A DNA stretch of 64,000 nucleotides from Labia minor (lineage: Eukaryota; Arthropoda; Insecta; Dermaptera; Spongiphoridae). The stretch spans positions 90,458,107 to 90,522,106 of the forward strand of contig OY720344.1 of the NCBI GenBank assembly GCA_963082975.1. The letters are read 5' to 3'. Below are positions 60,502 through 64,000 of the stretch, in pieces. The stretch's first letter is position 1; the number at the start of each line of letters is the position of its first letter. The translations under genes were made by a program, and so were the position numbers. Under the pieces are notes generated by a model that made no database searches, was not told where the DNA came from, and saw only the letters and a program-made list of their open reading frames with translations.

Positions 60502-61153
60502 AAGTTGACCTGTGGCCAGGTCCGAACCGATCGACGGTTTGAAATAAATTAATTTCCAGCTACAGAAACAATTTCAAATAATTTTCATATATCTATTAAT
60601 GTAATAAAAAACAGATATGGATACATAAATAATAAATATAAACATTTTTAATTTTATTTTATTTATAATATATATACAAGACCAGGCTGTGTCGTCATGA
60701 ATGGCTGGATGACGTCATATAATTTTAAATCAAGAAAAAACTAATAAATATGATTTTTCTCGAGGATAAAACCAATACAAAGTGCATGATTCGTGGTGAT
60801 ATATAAAAAAATCTCCTTTGGTGTGAAAATAACCCTTTCCTTCCTATCGTCGATCGCTAATACTACCACTTCCGGTTTCCGGAATTGCACCAAAAGTTGA
60901 TCAATTCATCCCACTGATGCATTAAGTAAATATACCAAATTTCATCAAAATCGGTTGAGCCGTTCAGGCTGTACACATCTATACGGACGGACGGACAGAC
61001 ATCATGCTAAAAATACTTTTTACCGACCGACGATAGTAAGGGAGGTATTGTTTCTGTTTAGAAAATGTATGATTCGTGGAGATATGTAAAAATCTCCAAA
61101 TGTGAAATTTGGTGTGAAAACAATACCTCCCTTACTATCGTCGGTCGGTAAAA
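60502..61153 (+). mobile_element. Helentron-like family B, copy 4 with inverted terminal duplication
   Basis: Runs from AAGTTGACCTGTGGCCAGGT to TCGTCGGTCGGTAAAAA and matches copy 1 throughout, including GACGGACGGACAGACATCAT. An extra inverted copy of the 3' end (61022-61052, ACCGACCGACGATAGTAAGG...) is inserted about 100 nt before the true 3' end, so the last 135 nt form a hairpin with 31-nt arms. Confidence 0.75.
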
Positions 61154-61689
61154 ATTTACTGATTTGTAAATATATATAAAATATTTAGAGAAATTAAAAA
61201 CGTCATAGAAATGAGATTAAAATGTCAGAATACGATTCAAATCCATTAAATGTGACTGGTAGTCAAAAATGATTTATAGCTACATTATTTTACTTTCAAA
61301 TTAATAGCAATCAATTTTTTTTAAATGAATGTTTTTATTATCATTCAATATCTTATATTCTGATTGGTCCAATTAAGGAAAAAATAATATTTGATTTCTT
61401 TCATTCTTTTTTTCTATTTTAGTAAAAAATTTATTTAATTTTTCTGAGACTACTTATTTCTTAATTAATATTATTTTAATAATTTTTTTAATTAACCTTC
61501 TTTTTTTTATATTAATTTTAATATGGAAATTATAATTTTAAAAAATAAACAAATCCGATAAGAATTATTCTGGGTCCAAGTTTTGAGGTTTTTATTTAAA
61601 TTCTATTTTGAGAATGCATTGATTTAAAATTAGTTTGAGACCTATCTTTTATGTAGTCAATGGATTCAACGTTAAAAAATGTCTCATTT

Positions 61690-61860
61690 TTTTGAAGTTA
61701 TCCAAGAATTCACTAAATTTTTGGCTCTTTCATATAAAGTCAAGTACCCCGAGATAAGGTGGTAAAGAGGAGCAATGTCTGGTTAGTACGGTGTGTTTGT
61801 CATCCAAATGGTTCGCCTTGGAAGTTTTCTTTACGATTGTATGACCGAGTTTTGCCTTCT
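61690..61860 (-). pseudogene. Decayed mariner-type transposase C-terminal fragment
   Basis: The minus strand reads TRSYNRKENF (compare ARPH-type words), then after a frameshift PY-stop-PDIAP, and further on AKNLVNSWITSK, which resembles the (Y/W)SPD.AP and ..NWLDSWIASK segments of DD34D mariners. It has a stop and at least one frameshift. No terminal repeats located. Weaker evidence than for the mariner at 14065. Confidence 0.4.
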
Positions 61861-61920
61861 TAAAACAACACATTGTTTTTTACTTAGTGGAGTCGTTTTA
61901 GCTTCATTATCTACCCTAAC

Positions 61921-61943
61921 TGTGTGTGTGTGTGTGTGTGTGT
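61921..61943. repeat. (TG)n microsatellite
   Basis: 23 nt of TG dinucleotides. Confidence 0.95.
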
Positions 61944-61944
61944 A

Positions 61945-62830
61945 TATATTTATTGTTTTTGTTTTTTTGATACTATTTTTTAGAAAATATAAAAATAATG
62001 TAATTCATTATTAAACATAATCTCCTATTTTATTTTACTACTACTATTTTTGTCTCCCAGAATCATATACTAGACCTGAAATCGATACTTTACTATCGGT
62101 AAAATAATAATTTTCTAAATTTCAATTTTGAATCTTTTTGATAATAATATGGTTGAAATAAAACTATCTAATTACAAAATATTAATTTAAATTCTTCTAG
62201 AAGATATTTGTGAATATAATTATATCCCAAATTTTTAAACTTTTCTACATTTTCAATTTCCTTGTACTTTATATATAGTCACGAATATGTTTCTAATAAA
62301 AATTTTAGATAAAATTCCCTCATCTTGTTTCCATTTACCTTATCTACCCAAAAGTTACTTTGCATTTCCTCTCCTTTGATAATATGAGTTTTTGAAAACA
62401 TTTAAAGTAACCGAACCCTTATAAACTGCTTGTGCCCTTCGACACTTAAATTTTCATTGAACCTAATAAAACCCGAAGACAAAATCTAAATTTCCTTTTC
62501 TCCTTCGCACTCGTTATAGTTTTTCATTTGATCAACGAGTTGTGATAAAATCAAGCTATCCAGGTTCTAAAATTTGACTCGCAATCATTCCTCACATTAA
62601 ATCCAGCTTCTTTAATAGTTCTTTTATTTCCGAGGGAAAATAATTGGAGTAGTTGATAATTCTCACTTTTTTCCAAAAAAGTTCTCAATCACTTAGTGTT
62701 TTAAATTTCCAACTATGTTATTGATACACCTTTTTTCCTTTAATATTTATATAATACTATCATTTATTTTAATTAATAAGATAATAAATATTTTAATTAA
62801 ATCATCTTTGAATGAAGAAATTGTAAAAAA
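61945..62830. other. AT-rich sequence without recognised features
   Basis: Nothing recognised. The part at 62330-62660 is slightly less AT-rich. Confidence 0.5.
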
Positions 62831-63392
62831 TCTGGAGTGTTTCAGAGATTCAATCAGGATGAAATTCTATATAAAACAGTTTTATACAATTTTTAATCAA
62901 ACATATATCTTTATTTTTACAGTCAGTTTAGAGAAAAAAAAAATGAAAACATGATAGGTAATGGTCCTCTTCAGAATGAGCTAAATTTCTTAAAAGTTGA
63001 TAGAAAACTACGAATTTTGAATAATGCCCATGTACCAAATTTCATAATTCTAGCTCAAACCGTTTTTGTGTTATCTTGTCTACATACACACATACACACA
63101 CAGAGACAGACAGACATTTTTCTCAACCTTAGTAAAAATGACTCAGGGACCTTCAAAACGTATAAAAGTTGATAGAAAACTGCCCATGTACCAAATTTCA
63201 TTATTCTAGCTCAAACCGTTTTTGCGTTATCTTGTCTACATACACACACACACACACACACAGAGACAGACAGACATTTTTCTCAACCTTAGTAAAAATG
63301 ACTCAGGGACCTTCAAAACGTATAAAAACATCAAAATCTCGACATCGAAAATTTTCATGATCGCTTTACTATCTCTGGCGAGATAGTAAAAA
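62831..63392 (+). mobile_element. Helentron-like family A, copy 8 with internal tandem duplication
   Basis: The 5' end TCTGGAGTGT joins directly to TTCAGAGATTCAATCAGG (about 140 nt deleted). The part from AGTTGATAGAAAACT to CTTCAAAACGTATAAA is present twice (62995-63166 and 63167-63326), each with its own CA/GACA microsatellite. The 3' end TACTATCTCTGGCGAGATAG, with a perfect terminal hairpin, is intact. Confidence 0.85.
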
Positions 63393-63394
63393 TA

Positions 63395-63615
63395 TATATT
63401 GAAACTGACATTGATATATATGTCATATACATAAATATTCGAGACAAATAATAATATTTAAAATAAAATATAAAATTTTTTAATCGAGAAATATAGTAAT
63501 TTCTTACATTTAAATATTCCATATATTTTATATTTAAAATTTATTTACTTGATAACATTTATTTTAGTAAAATGAGGATTAGATAGTTAGGTAATTTGTT
63601 AGGTTAAAATTTTTA
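63395..63615. other. AT-rich sequence without recognised features
   Basis: Nothing recognised. Confidence 0.5.
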
Positions 63616-63619
63616 ATTT

Positions 63620-64000
63620 CTGAATTGATAAATTTCTTTCCGATGGGATCTTAAATATTTGAAATGAACTGAATGAACTGAAAACCGTGTTGCTTTGGAG
63701 AGGTGTTCGTTTGTCTTCCTCTTAATGAATTGAATTTCCTGATTGTTACTCCGCGTTCGATGCCTGTTGGGTGGTTGTTTTTGTTTGTCTTGGCCTTTTG
63801 AGGACTGGAAGTGATTGACCTCGATACTCGTTTTTCTGGAGGTCGTCTGTCTTGTCTGCTCGAGTCCATTGAAGAGCCAACCAGTGGGTATGTCTTTCCA
63901 GTTGACGATTCGCAGAAGTGAGCCGATACCGGCGAAGTACAATTCCCGGAACTCGGATGCTGAGTCACGCGGTCACTTCCCCTCCATGGTCTTTCAAGGG
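63620..64000. other. GC-rich island at the right window edge, unresolved
   Basis: GC content rises sharply. Three long frames overlap: minus 63651-63968 (105 codons, Ser/Arg/Lys-rich), minus 63613-63942, and a + strand frame open from about 63808 through the window end, including MSFQLTIRRSEPIPAK. None matches a family I recognise, and no splice sites fix the strand. It could be the start of a promoter or exon region continuing to the right. Confidence 0.3.

Overview
This window is nuclear DNA from an animal, most likely an arthropod. It is very AT-rich, has spliced genes with GT-AG introns (plus one GC-AG intron), and carries many decayed DNA transposons (mariner DD34D, Tigger/pogo, piggyBac-like, hAT), Helentron-like interspersed elements and tRNA-derived SINEs. 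No bacterial-type operons, CRISPR arrays or rRNA genes are visible. I cannot name the species from sequence alone.

Region 1 (about 50-8,300, + strand) holds the one gene I can identify with confidence: a Staufen homologue, a double-stranded-RNA-binding protein of mRNA localisation. Eleven exons can be joined in frame into about 857 residues with five dsRNA-binding domains, in the Drosophila arrangement: domain 2 is split by a proline-rich insert and domain 5 is of the non-RNA-binding type. Earlier exons may lie left of the window. A piggyBac-like MITE fills most of intron 8, and a long intron 10 precedes a small terminal exon.

Region 2 (about 8.4-17 kb) is intergenic or UTR sequence. It has odd GC-rich blocks (8.6-10.15 kb), one long open frame behind a good splice acceptor, a 376-bp hAT remnant, and a Helentron-like repeat split by a clearly bounded, internally deleted mariner.

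Region 3 (about 17-64 kb) looks like the 5' part and giant first intron of at least one more + strand gene. A GC-rich island at 17.2-17.76 kb ends in a possible first coding exon with a GTAAGC donor. Further GC-enriched islands lie at 18.1, 23.7-24.2, 28.1, 33.8, 36.8, 46.8 and 63.6 kb. At 57.83 kb a long pyrimidine tract runs straight into AG|GTAAGT, the signature of a recursive splice (ratchet) site or a 36-nt microexon. The rest is AT-rich sequence with repeats: eight copies of Helentron-like family A, four of family B, two SINE families, several hAT MITEs with 8-bp target duplications, a Tigger remnant encoding part of a CENP-B-type domain, a 490-bp fold-back, and fragments of a LINE and a second mariner.

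The best leads are the recursive-splice candidate, the alternative Staufen C-terminus available by skipping exon 10, the required GC-AG intron in Staufen, the two Helentron-like families that share a core but differ at their ends, and the dated mariner insertion with its empty paralogous site.
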